A stretch of 64,000 nucleotides of DNA from JAEUIG01 sp046349775 (GCA_046349775.1 JAXMBS010000030.1:1-64000); one strand, 5' to 3'; numbered from the stretch's first letter, positions 18,462 through 29,293 are shown. Notes: generated from the letters alone by a model not told the origin. Program-made: numbers and translations.

Positions 18462-20532
18462 ATGAACGCTCCAAGAATGAAATGGCTTGGCGTGGGTCTG
18501 GCGGCGGCGCTGGCAGCCTGGTCCTGGTCCGCAGGCAGTGCGGGCCATGGCGGTGGCGGTCGTGGAGGCGGGGGTGGGGGCCATGGCGGAGGCGGCCCCG
18601 CGCGGGGGGCGGCGGGGGCGGCGGTGGTCATCGAGGTGGCGGCGGAAACATTGGCGGCATGCAGGCCCGGGGGGCGGCGGGCACCCGGGAGGAGGGGCAG
18701 GCATGTCCCGGCCGGGAGGCGGACTTCCAAGTGGCGGAAACAGGGGCGGAGGTATGGCGTCGCTGGGAACGCAACCCATTCAGCGACCGGGGAGTGGCGG
18801 CGCGGGCTTATCCGATGGCGGCATGGGGCACGCGGGTCTGGGTGGCGGTCATCATCCGGGCCAGGGAGGGCAGCGACCGGAAATGAATCGCCCTGGTGGA
18901 GCAGGATCACGTCCGCAGGTGCCTGATTTCAGCCAGCGTCCGACATCGCGGCCGGCCATCCATCCCGGTCAAGTGGGACCTGGGAGTATTGCGGGTGAGC
19001 CGGGCGGCACTCGACCCGGAGCAGGTGGCGGCGGAATCCAGCGTCCGTTTCCGTCTCGTCCGGGACAGGATGGCGGCGGAATTCAACGGCCACTGCCGTC
19101 ACGTCCAGGACAGGATGGCGGTGGGATACAGCGTCCGACTCGACCCGGTCAGGATGGCGGCGGAGTTCAACGGCCATTGCCCGACCGACCGGGCAATCGG
19201 CCGGGCGATCGGAACGACTTCGACTTCAACCAGAACAACTTCACGAACATCAACTACAACCGGATCAACAACAACGTCATTAATCGCAGTCCCACGATCA
19301 ACAACAATGGCTATCGCGGGGGCGCGGCCTGGGGCGGGTACGGCCACGGCTACCGGGGCGATTGGGGTTACGGCGGCGGCTGGGGCAATAACTTCCACGA
19401 CAACACCTGGGGATACGGCGCCGGGTGGCGCCCCGCGTATTGCGGTTATCACGGAAACTGGTACCACGGCTGCGGCGGGAACAACTATTACTTTGGCGGC
19501 AATTCCGGCGCGTTTTGGGCGGGCTTGGCGGCCGGTTCGTTGACCGGCTGGGCGCTCGGTTCGCGGCCGTACTCCTGGGGTTACTCGAGCTACTCCAACC
19601 CGTACTACACACCCGCCGTCCAGCAGGTGTACGTGCAGCAACCGATGCCGGTGTACGACTACGCGCTGCCGATCGACACGGAAGTTCCGCCCCCCGCGCA
19701 GGAGGTGACGCAGCCGGCGGTGAGCACGTTCGACCAGGCACGGCTGACGTTCCAGGCCGGGGATTACCAGCAGGCGCTATCGCTCACGGACCAGGCGCTG
19801 GCGAAGATGCCGAACGACGCGGCGATGCACGAATTCCGGGCGCTGGTGCTGTTCGCCCTGCAGCGATACGACGAGGCGGCCGCCGTGTTGTACTCGGTGC
19901 TGTCGGTCGGTCCCGGCTGGGACTGGACGACGATGGCGGGGCTGTACGCCGACATCGATACCTACACGCAGCAGCTGCGCACGCTGGAGAACTTTCGCTC
20001 ACAGCATCCCGACGATGCGGCGCCCGCGTTCCTGCTCGCCTATCACTACAGCACGGCGGGATACAAGGAAGAGGCGGCACAGCAGTACGAGGCGGTGGTG
20101 AAGCTGCTGCCCGGCGACCAGCTGTCGGCCGGACTGTTGTCGCTGCTGCAACCGGCCCCGCCCCAACCCGCAACACCGCCGCAGCCGGCAACACCTCCGG
20201 AGCCGGCGCCGCCTCCATCCCCCGTCCCGACTTCACCGGGAACCACGATTGACCCCGCGAAGCTGTCCGGGAACTGGACCGCTAGTCCCGATCCCGGAAC
20301 AAAGATCTCGCTGGCGCTTCAGTCGGATGGCAAGTTTACCTGGGACGTGGCTCAAGGCGGGCAAAGTCACCGCATCGAAGGGACCTACACCGTGGACGGC
20401 GAACAGTTGTCGCTGGCGCAAACGGAAGGAGGCGCCATGGTCGGCACCGTCGCGCTCCACGGTGACAAAGAGTTCAATTTCCGCGCACTGGGGGGGCCCG
20501 CGTCCGACCCGGGGCTGGCGTTTACCCGCTAG
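18462..20532 (+). CDS. Exported glycine-rich repeat protein with TPR and lipocalin-like C-terminus
   Basis: A large exported protein with a signal peptide (MKWLGVGLAAALAAWSWSAG). It has a glycine-rich N-terminus, a tandem-repeat section with GQDGGGIQRPLPSRP units, an Asn-rich linker, a Trp/Tyr/Gly-rich section around 19320-19560 ending in a hydrophobic GAFWAGLAAGSLTGWALGS segment, TPR-like helices (DYQQALSLTDQALAKMPNDA, from ~19730), a Pro-rich linker near 20160-20240 and a small beta domain (LSGNWTASPDPGTKIS onward). The N-terminal reading frame changes near 18602 and 18670, both in runs of G, so two indels are likely sequencing errors; the frame from ~18675 to 20532 is intact. The composition fits an envelope or surface scaffold, but function is unknown. 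Confidence 0.7.
19024..19190 (+). repeat. Coding tandem repeat, GQDGGGIQRPLPSRP-like units
   Basis: Four to five copies of a roughly 14-15-codon unit (GG-GIQRP-PSRPGQD) occur in tandem within the glycine-rich protein gene. Copies differ mainly by synonymous changes and by shortening of one unit to GGGIQRPTRPGQD, typical of slippage or unequal exchange. Confidence 0.7.
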
Positions 20533-20581
20533 TCGGCACAAGCACGACCGAAGTTGCTGGAGTCGCTCGCCACAGACCGAA

Positions 20582-20612
20582 CCGGCGCGGGTGTGCTGAA
20601 CGCCCGCGCCGG
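20582..20612 (+). terminator. Candidate hairpin terminator
   Basis: A perfect 10-bp GC stem (CCGGCGCGGG with CCCGCGCCGG) around an 11-base loop lies 50 bases downstream of the glycine-rich protein gene. There is no U-tract after it, so intrinsic termination is only a possibility. Confidence 0.35.
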
Positions 20613-20822
20613 AGGCGCGTCCGGCGGGCGTTGCGGAAGCCACTCTGACGATTTCGTCGCGCGCCGGCAGTGGACGAGGGCAGGTTGCGGCGCAGTTCAC
20701 ACGCAACGCCGGCAGCTCACGTAACGCGAGCCGGCTCAAGCCTTGACGTCGCACGTGCGGTGATCGACAAAGACGCCACCAGCTTCGGTGCGAAGCTCCG
20801 CTCGGTGTTCCGGATCGATCCC

Positions 20823-22262
20823 ATGCGCATCTGCCAACCAGAATCGACGTCCACAAATCGAGAATCCTGCCGACGCCTGCTCGTCGCGTGTGTGGCGATT
20901 GGCACACTCACCACATCGGTTGCCGCCCAGGGGACGCGCACAACCGATACCTACCGCCGCATCAAAGCCGAGCTCAATGCCGTCCCCGCGATCGACACCC
21001 ACGATCACCTCTTCCCCTTCGATCGCCTCCCCGCCCGCGAGAAGACGCCCGACGGCGAACAGGTCAACCTCTGCAGCATATGGCGCAACAGTTACCTCCC
21101 GCAGCTCGCCAAAATCACCCCCTGGAAGTCCGAAGTCCCCTTCGCCGACTGGTGGAAAGAAGCCCGCGACGACTTCGACAACGTCCGCAGCGCCAGTTAC
21201 TACCGCTACACCGCGATTGCCATCCGGGACCTCTACGGCATCGACTTCGACACCATCACCGACGAGCAGGCCGCCGAACTCAACCAGCGGATCGTCGCCA
21301 ATTACCGCGACCCGAAATGGCTGTACGAGGCCGTCACCGAGCGGGCCAACATCGAGCTGATGTTCAACGACCCTTACTGGGATCGCTACGGCTTCAAGAT
21401 CTCGTACCCCTGGGAAGTCCTGGTCTTCAACGTCACGCCGCTGGTCCGTGGGTTCCACCCGTCCGAGTTTCCGTCTGACGCCGACAGCCCCTACGTCTTT
21501 GCGAAAAACCACGGCCTGGCCATCGAATCGCTCGACGACTATCTCAAAGTCCTCGAAGCGATGTTCCTCGAAGCCACTGACCGCGGCGCGGTCTGCCTCA
21601 AAACCACGCTCGCCTACCAGCGTACGCTGTTCTTCGACAACGTCCCCAAGGACCGCGCCGCTGCCGCCTTCGGCCAGCGCGGCGCCATGCTCACCGCCGC
21701 GCAGATCAAGGACTTCGAAGACTTCATCATGTGGCGGCTGTGTGAATTCAGCGCCAAGTACCAGCTTCCGTTCCAGATCCACACCGGTCACGGCCGCATC
21801 CTGGACGCAGGTTCCAATCCGATGAACCTCGTCAACCTGATCGATGCCAACAACAAAACGAAGTTCATCCTGTTCCACGGCGGCTACCCGTGGGTCGGCG
21901 AAACCGGCATCATCGTCCACCGCTACTCCTCACGCGTCTGGATCGACTCGGTCTGGCTGCCGATGCTCAGCTATTCGACGGCCAAACGTGCCTTCCACGA
22001 ATGGCTCGACACGATGCCGTCGAGCCGCATCATGTGGGGCGCCGACTGCAACCACGCCGAAGGCATCTACGGCGCCACCGAGCTCAACCGGCAGTGCATC
22101 GCCGAAGTCCTCGCGGAGAAGGTCATCAACGGCGATCTCAACGAAGCCCAGGCCCTGCGCATCGGCCGCCAGATCCTCCGCGACAACGCGCTGGAACTGT
22201 TCCCGCAACTGAAGGACCGGCTGTGGAAGCACACCGGCAAGCGCCTGACGCCGGCAGAATGA
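20823..22262 (+). CDS. Exported amidohydrolase-superfamily protein
   Basis: A 479-residue TIM-barrel hydrolase of the amidohydrolase superfamily. ATG 20823 begins a plausible leader (CRRLLVACVAIGTLTTSVAAQG). The metal-binding strand-1 motif is DTHDHLF (HxH, residues ~60-66). Further barrel-strand ends carry HTGHGRILD, FILFHGGYPWVGE and MWGADCNHAEG, giving the expected His and Asp ligands. The overall pattern is nearer to uronate-isomerase or amidohydrolase_2 proteins than to dihydroorotase or urease. The upstream 290 bases hold a hairpin and no gene. The stop is 6 bases from that of the converging DUF6807 gene. Substrate unknown; association with that gene might suggest secondary-metabolite or sugar-acid breakdown, which is speculative. 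Confidence 0.75.
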   Translation: MRICQPESTSTNRESCRRLLVACVAIGTLTTSVAAQGTRTTDTYRRIKAELNAVPAIDTHDHLFPFDRLPAREKTPDGEQVNLCSIWRNSYLPQLAKITPWKSEVPFADWWKEARDDFDNVRSASYYRYTAIAIRDLYGIDFDTITDEQAAELNQRIVANYRDPKWLYEAVTERANIELMFNDPYWDRYGFKISYPWEVLVFNVTPLVRGFHPSEFPSDADSPYVFAKNHGLAIESLDDYLKVLEAMFLEATDRGAVCLKTTLAYQRTLFFDNVPKDRAAAAFGQRGAMLTAAQIKDFEDFIMWRLCEFSAKYQLPFQIHTGHGRILDAGSNPMNLVNLIDANNKTKFILFHGGYPWVGETGIIVHRYSSRVWIDSVWLPMLSYSTAKRAFHEWLDTMPSSRIMWGADCNHAEGIYGATELNRQCIAEVLAEKVINGDLNEAQALRIGRQILRDNALELFPQLKDRLWKHTGKRLTPAE

Positions 22263-22268
22263 AAGGAT

Positions 22269-23216
22269 CTACTTCCGGTAATACTCCCACGCCACGCGCG
22301 GATCGTAACCCGCTCCCGGTCGCCCGTCGTGGATCACAATCCCGTAGCGGAGCTGCAAATCTTTGCCCGGCGCAACCGCCACGCTGCTGACCTTGCCCTT
22401 GGTAAATGCCTTCTGCCCGAACGGATTCGCCACCAGCAGCCCGTACGCCCGCGCGTGCCACCACGGCTTCCGGAAATTATCCGGATGCGACAGCACCGTC
22501 ACCCCGACGTTCTTCTTGTCCACAACGCCGCTGTAATCGCACCAGTCGCTGGCCTGTCCCCACACCGCGCTCGCCGTCGTCCGGAACTCGCTGTCTGTGA
22601 TGCAGGCCCCGGTCCCCGTCTTCTCAATCAGCGGCGTTGCCAGCCGCACGCCGAGTCCCATCTCCTCCTGATCGCCGAACGCGAACTCGTGGTCCGACGA
22701 GAACTTGCTCTCCAGCGTCAGGAAATACACCTCGCGCGTCCGCACCAGAAAGTACTGGCACACTTCATCGCACACCGCCGCATCGTGCGCCGCGTTCCAG
22801 TACCGGTTGCGCACGGTGAACGTCAGAATCCCCCGCGCCTGCGCCGGCTCCTCCACGAACTCCACATGCTCGACGGTCGCTTTCCCGCGCCACGAATCCG
22901 CCCCGCTGATGTCGCCGAACGCCATCCAGATCCCGGGGTGATACGTCGCATGGTCCTGCAGGTCCCCCTCCTGCGGCGGATGATTCCGCGTCACCTGCAC
23001 CCCCGCCGGCGTGTGGACGTCGCAGAAATACGGTCGTGTGATCTGTTCGTCCTTGTACACGTATTTCGCGACCAGCTGATCGCCTGAATGAATCACGAGG
23101 GCTCCGGGCTGCTGCTCCACGCGGAAAGCCGGTTCTGCAAGCACAGAAGTTGCCATTGCCGCGAGCAGCAGTGAGGCCAAGGCGGGGACGTCCAACCATG
23201 TGACGAGTGCTTTCAT
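22269..23216 (-). CDS. Exported DUF6807 (PmoA-type) protein
   Basis: A 315-residue exported protein of the DUF6807 family, common in planctomycetes and other biomass degraders. I set the start at ATG 23216, which begins a leader (LASLLLAAMATSVLA) and has AGGA about 9 bases upstream; the longer frame would enter repeat DNA. Family landmarks seen are ITRPYFCDVHTPAGVQVTR, HHxxxW-like HATYHPGIWMAFGD, ASDWCDYSGVVDKKNVGVTVL, SHPDNFRKPWWHARAYGLL and ANPFGQKAF. Homologues are often linked to sugar or polysaccharide loci, sometimes as oxidoreductase partners, but no reaction is established. The frame is intact. It converges on the amidohydrolase gene with a gap of 6 bases. Confidence 0.75.
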   Translation of the reverse strand: MKALVTWLDVPALASLLLAAMATSVLAEPAFRVEQQPGALVIHSGDQLVAKYVYKDEQITRPYFCDVHTPAGVQVTRNHPPQEGDLQDHATYHPGIWMAFGDISGADSWRGKATVEHVEFVEEPAQARGILTFTVRNRYWNAAHDAAVCDEVCQYFLVRTREVYFLTLESKFSSDHEFAFGDQEEMGLGVRLATPLIEKTGTGACITDSEFRTTASAVWGQASDWCDYSGVVDKKNVGVTVLSHPDNFRKPWWHARAYGLLVANPFGQKAFTKGKVSSVAVAPGKDLQLRYGIVIHDGRPGAGYDPRVAWEYYRK

Positions 23217-23250
23217 CGCAGATTCCTGCTGGGGCTGTTGAGAAGGCGAA

Positions 23251-23340
23251 ATTATGTCACCACGCAGGCACGAAGAACACGCAGGCGAGGAGCACACCTC
23301 CTCTTTGTGCCCGTTGTGCCTTTGTGGTTCAAAACTTTCA
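23251..23340. repeat. Imperfect palindromic spacer, ACCACAAAGGCAC type
   Basis: Left-arm units CACCACGCAGGCACGAAGAA (from ~23256) face the right arm ending GTTGTGCCTTTGTGGTTCAA (~23315-23335); the reverse complement of the latter reads ACCACAAAGGCACAACGG. Arms are imperfect but collinear, with a short loop. It lies between the DUF6807 gene start and the stop of the nucleotidyltransferase gene. Confidence 0.6.
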
Positions 23341-23373
23341 ACGAACAACGGTTGGCACGGATCGGCCGCACGA

Positions 23374-24672
23374 CTATGGCAGCAGCCAGGACTTCAATCT
23401 GGCGATCGCCTCCTCTTTCGTCGTGACGCGGTCCTCCAGTTGTTCATCGCGGATGCGGTCCAGCCAGGACTGAAACTCCGGCCCCGGCGTCTGGCCCAGC
23501 GCGATGAGGTCCGCGCCGGTGACCAGCGGCGCCGGATCAATGATCTTGCGCGGCGTCTGCTGCAGATAGCGATCGACGAACTCGATGGCGGTCGCGTCGC
23601 CGCGCCGGGCGGCGACATCGGCGCGCACGAACTTCAACAGGTCGTCGGCGAAGGGATGTGCCAGAACGCGTTTGAGTTTTGCCGCCGGCAGCGTCGGTGC
23701 CTCAACCAGGTCGCGCTGGTGGGCGACCAGCCAGACGGTGCGATCGGATTGCTGGTTCGATAGCCGCAGCCGGCGCGTGACGCCGGCGACCGTCCCCGCG
23801 CGATCGCGGTCGCGTTTCGATTCGCCGCCGCTGGCAGGCAGTCGCTGCAGCAGTGTGGCGAGCGCGAGTTCGAAAGTCGGCTCATCGAGCTGGTCGAGCA
23901 TGTCGAGCAGGTGCGCCCAGGGACCGAGGTCGACCGCGGCGGCGAGGTCGCCGATCTCCGGCAGGACGACCGGCAGCAGCCCGAGCTGCTGCACCAATCG
24001 CACCGCGCGCCGGCGGTGCGGGCTGACCAGCATTTTGTGCAGTTCCTGCGTGATCCGCTCGATGCTGACAACCACGAGCTGCGGCGCCATGTCCTGAACG
24101 GCCGCGGCGGTCGCAGGATCGAGTTCGAAATCCAGCGTCGCGGCAAACCGGACGGCCCGCAGCATGCGGAGCTTGTCTTCCTGCATCCGGTCCTGCGGAC
24201 GGCCGATCGCGCGGACCAGGCCGGCGCGGACGTCCGCCTCGCCGCCGACGTAGTCGCGGACCGCGCCTGCGACCGGGTCGTAGAACATGCCGTTGATCGT
24301 GAAGTCGCGACGCTGCGCGTCCTCCTCCGGCGTGGTGAAGCGAATCTGGCTTGGATCGGGCCGCCGGCCGTCGGGATAGGCCCCTTCGCTGCGGAACGTC
24401 GCGACTTCGACCTTGAGATGCACGCCGTGGACGCGCGGTCCAATGACGATGACCACGCCGAAGCTCTCGCCGACGGTGAGCGTCTTGCGATGACCAAACA
24501 GGTCACGGACTTGCTCCGGCCGAGCGTTGGTAGCGACGTCGTAATCCTGCGGCTCACGCCCCATCAGCAGATCCCGGACGCATCCGCCGGCCCACAGCGC
24601 CGTATAGCCGGCCGACTGCAACGTCTGGACGACCTGCGTCGCAAATTCACGGCTGGCGTCGGCGGAGGACAT
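23374..24672 (-). CDS. CCA tRNA nucleotidyltransferase / poly(A) polymerase family protein
   Basis: A 432-residue class II nucleotidyltransferase. It adds or repairs the 3' CCA of tRNA, or adds poly(A) tails; sequence alone does not settle which, though tRNA is the common role for this form. Seen: WAGGCVRDLLMG (G-GG-x-VRD helix), the metal-binding acidic pair in PQDYDVATNA, RRDFTINGMFYDP, the basic ERIxxE-like SIERITQELHKML, and the C-terminal HD-free tail. The GHRKTLTVGESFG segment lies in the catalytic domain head. The start ATG 24672 is followed by MSSADASREFATQVVQTLQSAG. A palindromic spacer separates it from the small TPR gene upstream on the same strand. Confidence is high for the family, moderate for CCA specificity. 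Confidence 0.85.
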   Translation of the reverse strand: MSSADASREFATQVVQTLQSAGYTALWAGGCVRDLLMGREPQDYDVATNARPEQVRDLFGHRKTLTVGESFGVVIVIGPRVHGVHLKVEVATFRSEGAYPDGRRPDPSQIRFTTPEEDAQRRDFTINGMFYDPVAGAVRDYVGGEADVRAGLVRAIGRPQDRMQEDKLRMLRAVRFAATLDFELDPATAAAVQDMAPQLVVVSIERITQELHKMLVSPHRRRAVRLVQQLGLLPVVLPEIGDLAAAVDLGPWAHLLDMLDQLDEPTFELALATLLQRLPASGGESKRDRDRAGTVAGVTRRLRLSNQQSDRTVWLVAHQRDLVEAPTLPAAKLKRVLAHPFADDLLKFVRADVAARRGDATAIEFVDRYLQQTPRKIIDPAPLVTGADLIALGQTPGPEFQSWLDRIRDEQLEDRVTTKEEAIARLKSWLLP

Positions 24673-24690
24673 GGGACCAGGGAACTGAAT

Positions 24691-24792
24691 GGGTTAACCG
24701 TTAACGGTCAATTGTTAATTGTGAAAGGTTCAGCATCGAGTTTGGCCGTGGACAAAACCTGAACCATCGACAATTGACCATTATCAATTGAC
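24691..24792. repeat. Imperfect palindromic spacer, CAATTG type
   Basis: The left arm carries GGTCAATTGTTAATTG and GGTTCAG; the right arm carries CTGAACCATCGACAATTGACC and a further CAATTGAC. Arms are collinear under reverse complementation with small indels. This AT-rich block contrasts sharply with the GC-rich flanks. It separates the stop of the small TPR gene from the start of the nucleotidyltransferase gene, both read leftward. Confidence 0.6.
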
Positions 24793-24793
24793 T

Positions 24794-25102
24794 TCACTCC
24801 AGCGTCTCCAGCAGTCCCGCCATTTCTCCCGCGGCGTGCGTGTCGCCGATGCGGTTCGCCACGCCGATCCCGGCGCGGAGCGCCTGGCCTGCGGCGGCGG
24901 CATTCCCTTGTTCGGCGAGGACCTGCCCCTGCTGGAAGTAGGCCGCAACGTAATTGGGGTCTTTGGCGAGGGCGTCTGCGAGACAAGCGAGGGCTGCGTC
25001 GACTTTGCCGGCGCGGCGGTGCTCCATCGCCAGTCCGTAATGCAGAAACGGGTCGTCGGGGGTCGCTTTCAGCAGTTCCTGCAGCTTCTCGAGTCGGGAC
25101 AT
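24794..25102 (-). CDS. Small tetratricopeptide-repeat protein
   Basis: A 102-residue protein with two TPR-like units: LQELLKATPDDPFLHYGLAMEHRRAG and the consensus-like ACLADALAKDPNYVAAYFQQG. TPR helices mediate protein-protein contacts. The internal ATG at 25102 is preferred because the longer frame lacks homology and low-complexity sequence precedes it. No signal peptide is present, so it is probably cytoplasmic. It is read in the same direction as the nucleotidyltransferase gene, 121 bases downstream across the palindromic spacer at 24691. Confidence 0.65.
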   Translation of the reverse strand: MSRLEKLQELLKATPDDPFLHYGLAMEHRRAGKVDAALACLADALAKDPNYVAAYFQQGQVLAEQGNAAAAGQALRAGIGVANRIGDTHAAGEMAGLLETLE

Positions 25103-25223
25103 GGTCGGGACTCCGGCGTTGGCGGCCGGGTTCGGAGGTCGGTGGCGGGTTTGTTGCGGTGAGCGGCCGCCTGCTTGATGCGAAATCGTGGTTCCGGCGG
25201 CAATTCCTGGCAAGGTGCGGCGG

Positions 25224-25457
25224 ATGTCCGCACAGTTTGCCCCGTTCGACAACGTGCAACTAGGCAAGTTGTGCGTGATCGGGACCGGCGTTTCAAGCGT
25301 TGCAACGCGGGTGGTCGATCCACTCGCGGAGAATGGACTCTATCTCTCCGGCAGGCTGACGGATACGGCCAAGCGACACCTTCGGGATTTCCGGGCAGCC
25401 GAAGGCGTCGAACGGAACTGCACGTGCCCCCGGAAGCGGTTGAAGTGCGGCACGTGA
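25224..25457 (+). CDS. Small hypothetical protein with Cys-rich tail
   Basis: A 77-residue open frame starting at ATG 25224 with no clear ribosome site. The C-terminus reads ERNCTCPRKRLKCGT, with three cysteines in a basic context, which could bind metal or RNA. The middle (GKLCVIGTGVSSVATRVVDP) is weakly hydrophobic. No family was recognised. It lies between the small TPR gene and the HtrA-type gene, 44 bases upstream of the latter, so it may share its transcript. It could instead be a chance frame in high-GC DNA. Confidence 0.35.
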   Translation: MSAQFAPFDNVQLGKLCVIGTGVSSVATRVVDPLAENGLYLSGRLTDTAKRHLRDFRAAEGVERNCTCPRKRLKCGT

Positions 25458-25500
25458 CGTGAAGCGACGCATCCCCCCCGCCACTTATACAGGTCCACAG

Positions 25501-26967
<1,467 letters not shown>

Positions 26968-27079
26968 ACGAGACGACGGCGCTGCTGTGACGTTCGGCAG
27001 TCAGACGCTGCATCGAGACCACGGGCACCCGCGCGCCCCGGCGGGAACCTCACATTCCGTGGTGCGGACGGCGATCCGC

Positions 27080-27328
27080 TTACATGACCTCGATCTCGTT
27101 GGAGAGCGTGCGGGAATCGAGCTCTCCCAGCGCCGCGTGTGTCGCCAGTTGTTTGGCGTAATAGGTGCACGCGATGCCGCTGAGGATGACGTCGAGCCCC
27201 TGCACTTCGACTCGCAGGTCGCGAATGCGGCCCCCCGTGCGGCAGCGCACGATGCGCTCTACTCGCGTCACCAGATCATCGACCGCGGTATCGAGAACCA
27301 CACCCGTCGCTGTGCTTTCGGCCAGCAT
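27080..27328 (-). CDS. Small BON-like domain protein
   Basis: An 82-residue protein from ATG 27328. Residues ~14-82 match the BON-type pattern seen in planctomycetes: RIRDLRVEVQGLDVILSG, CTYYAKQLATHAALGE and a C-terminal NEIEV strand. BON domains are small alpha/beta folds thought to bind phospholipid surfaces, often in stress or envelope proteins. There is no signal peptide, so the location is uncertain. A very strong Shine-Dalgarno sequence (27334-27342) decides the start and suggests high expression. The gene stands between converging HtrA-type and same-strand MATE genes; 230 bases upstream hold its promoter. Confidence 0.7.
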   Translation of the reverse strand: MLAESTATGVVLDTAVDDLVTRVERIVRCRTGGRIRDLRVEVQGLDVILSGIACTYYAKQLATHAALGELDSRTLSNEIEVM

Positions 27329-27333
27329 AGATG

Positions 27334-27342
27334 CTCCTCCTT
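27334..27342 (-). promoter_or_regulatory. Strong Shine-Dalgarno site for the BON-like gene
   Basis: AAGGAGGAG on the minus strand lies 5 bases before ATG 27328. It is close to full complementarity to the 16S rRNA tail and is the clearest ribosome-binding site in this part of the window; it fixes the start against a longer in-frame ATG at 27388. Confidence 0.75.
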
Positions 27343-27561
27343 GAAGTGAGCCGGACGGTGCGCTGACGATGTGGACAACAGCCAGCATCGCCGGGTGGCG
27401 GCGATCGGACGTTTAAGCTCCAGGCTCGCATGCTGCGACGCCGTCCCTGCGTCCGCCCAGCGGAGCACACGTCCAAACGCTTCGCACCGTTCGAAACTCT
27501 AGCTTTGCGAATCCGGTTCGTCAAACGCGAGGTGCGAAATCAGCGACGATTTGGCCGATTT

Positions 27562-29031
27562 TTAACCTGGTAATGCGGCCGCCTCTGAGCTGTCCCTCTC
27601 GATGACAGACATCGTCCGCCAGCGGCCGGTGCGAAATCGCAGCAGAAATCCCACTCCGAGCACCATGATGTAGACCGAGACCGCCCACCAGCAGTGCAGT
27701 AACTGGCCGCTGCCATAGCGGACGACGAGCCAGGCCGGCAGGACCATCAGCGTCCAACTGGCGGCGAACGTCCACAACAGCGAGAACCGGGAGTCCCCTG
27801 CCCCGCGGATCGCCGACCCAAAGACGATTGCCATCGCGTCGAAATAGGAATACAGCGCCACGAACCGCAGCAAGTGCACGACGAGCGGCCGCACCTTTTC
27901 GAACTCCGCCAGCTTTGCCGGATCGTCGGAGGCGTAGGGGAGCAGCATCAGGTGCGGCAGCGCGAGGTACAGCACGATGAACACGCCCATGTAGGCGGAC
28001 GCCACCGCGAACGCACACCAGGTTGTTCGCGCGGCGGCGTCAATGCGGCGTTCCCCCATCCGCCGGCCGACGACCGTGAGGACGGCCGTTCCCAGCCCGA
28101 ACATCGGCACGAACGCCAGCGAGTTCAGGTTGAAGGCGATCGTCGTCGCCGCCAGTTCGGATGTCCCCAGCCGCCCGATGAGGACGGTGAACAACAGGAA
28201 CGCTCCGACGTCGACGAGGTATTGCACGCCGGTCGGAAGGCCGTACCGCAGCATGCGCAGCGTCAGTTCGCGATCGAACCGCCAGGATTGCCACAGGGGA
28301 TAGCCTTCCTGGAGCATGGCGTAGCCGGCGAGTCCGGCGAACAGCGTGCAGGTACAGCAATTCGCGATGTTCGTCGCCCAGGCCGCACCCGCGATGCCGT
28401 ATTCGGGAAAGGGGCCAACTCCGAAGATCAACAAGTACGCGAGCACGGCATTCAGCGCGGCCGCCCCCATGTTGACCCACATCACGACGATCGTGCGTCC
28501 ACGTCCGCTGAAGAACGACGAACAAACGATGGACAGCAGGGCCGGCAGCCCGCCGTAGCAGCAGATCGAGAAATACTGGACCTCTATCTGCGCCACACGT
28601 CCCGAGTGTCCGGTCCAACTCAGCAGTTGACTCGCAAAGGGGCCGCAGCAGGCCAGCAGCAACCCGCAGAGGATGGCGAACCGGACCCCCTGCCAGAGGG
28701 CTGCCGCCACGCGCTCCGGCTTGCCGGCGCCGGTGTACTGCGCGACGAAGGTGTTCGTGTAAACCGCGGTGCCGAACGGGAGCGACAGGATCGCCCAGAA
28801 CAGCACGCCGGCCGGAAGGGACGCCGCAACTGCATCCACGGACGAGCGCGTGAGGAAGATGCGGTCGGTGACATGCATCAGCGATTGCGAACCGGAGCTG
28901 ACGATCAGCGGGACTGCGACGCGGAGCAGTTCCCGCAACGTGCCCGAGAACGAGTCCGGATCCGTTGCCGCGCGAGGCGGCTCAGGGGATCTCTGCGGAT
29001 CGGACGACTCCTGCGCGTGTTCCACGGTCAT
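27562..29031 (-). CDS. MATE-family multidrug/metabolite efflux transporter
   Basis: An integral membrane protein of about 489 residues with 12 hydrophobic segments and the two-bundle MATE layout (LRVAVPLIVSSGSQSLMHVTDRIFLTR in bundle one; LRMLRYGLPTGVQYLVDVGAFLLF in bundle two). MATE proteins exchange Na+ or H+ for cationic drugs or metabolites across the inner membrane. ATG 29031 is preferred to 29151 because the longer N-terminus is basic, non-conserved and runs back toward repeat DNA. A palindromic spacer at 29190-29285 separates it from hisB upstream on the same strand. Substrate cannot be deduced. Confidence 0.8.
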   Translation of the reverse strand: MTVEHAQESSDPQRSPEPPRAATDPDSFSGTLRELLRVAVPLIVSSGSQSLMHVTDRIFLTRSSVDAVAASLPAGVLFWAILSLPFGTAVYTNTFVAQYTGAGKPERVAAALWQGVRFAILCGLLLACCGPFASQLLSWTGHSGRVAQIEVQYFSICCYGGLPALLSIVCSSFFSGRGRTIVVMWVNMGAAALNAVLAYLLIFGVGPFPEYGIAGAAWATNIANCCTCTLFAGLAGYAMLQEGYPLWQSWRFDRELTLRMLRYGLPTGVQYLVDVGAFLLFTVLIGRLGTSELAATTIAFNLNSLAFVPMFGLGTAVLTVVGRRMGERRIDAAARTTWCAFAVASAYMGVFIVLYLALPHLMLLPYASDDPAKLAEFEKVRPLVVHLLRFVALYSYFDAMAIVFGSAIRGAGDSRFSLLWTFAASWTLMVLPAWLVVRYGSGQLLHCWWAVSVYIMVLGVGFLLRFRTGRWRTMSVIERDSSEAAALPG

Positions 29032-29189
29032 AGCCGAACGAGTCGTTCGTCGCTGTCGGGGCTGAACGGCGTCGGCCACGAGGATGCGCTCCATCGCTGC
29101 GGGTGAGAGGTCGCCGCGTGCAGAGAGTCTGGCGACTGGGCCGCGGAACATCCAGCCGCAATCGACGAGCTGACACGGGATTTCGCGAA

Positions 29190-29285
29190 AGGTTCACGAA
29201 AAGGCATGAATTGACGCAAAGGCGCGTCAAGCATGTGCAGCACGCCCCCTCAGTGCGCGTCTCTGCGTCCCCGCGGCTTTGCGGC
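29190..29285. repeat. Imperfect palindromic spacer, GACGCAAAGGCG type
   Basis: ATTGACGCAAAGGCGCGTCA in the left arm faces GTGCGCGTCTCTGCGTCCCC and GGCTTTGCGGCACG on the right. The match is imperfect. The same class of words, GACGCAAAG and CTCTGCGTC, appears at 48740 and 53351. It lies downstream of hisB and upstream of the MATE gene. Confidence 0.5.
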
Positions 29286-29293
29286 ACGTGGAT

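Noticed and set aside
23251..23340. Possible CRISPR-like array in repeated spacer DNA
   Set aside because: Units are short, degenerate, inverted rather than direct, and there are no spacers of regular length or cas genes.
27874..29106. 410-codon plus-strand frame opposite the MATE gene
   Set aside because: Composition is Arg/Gln-rich with no family resemblance, and the MATE frame has clear transmembrane segments.
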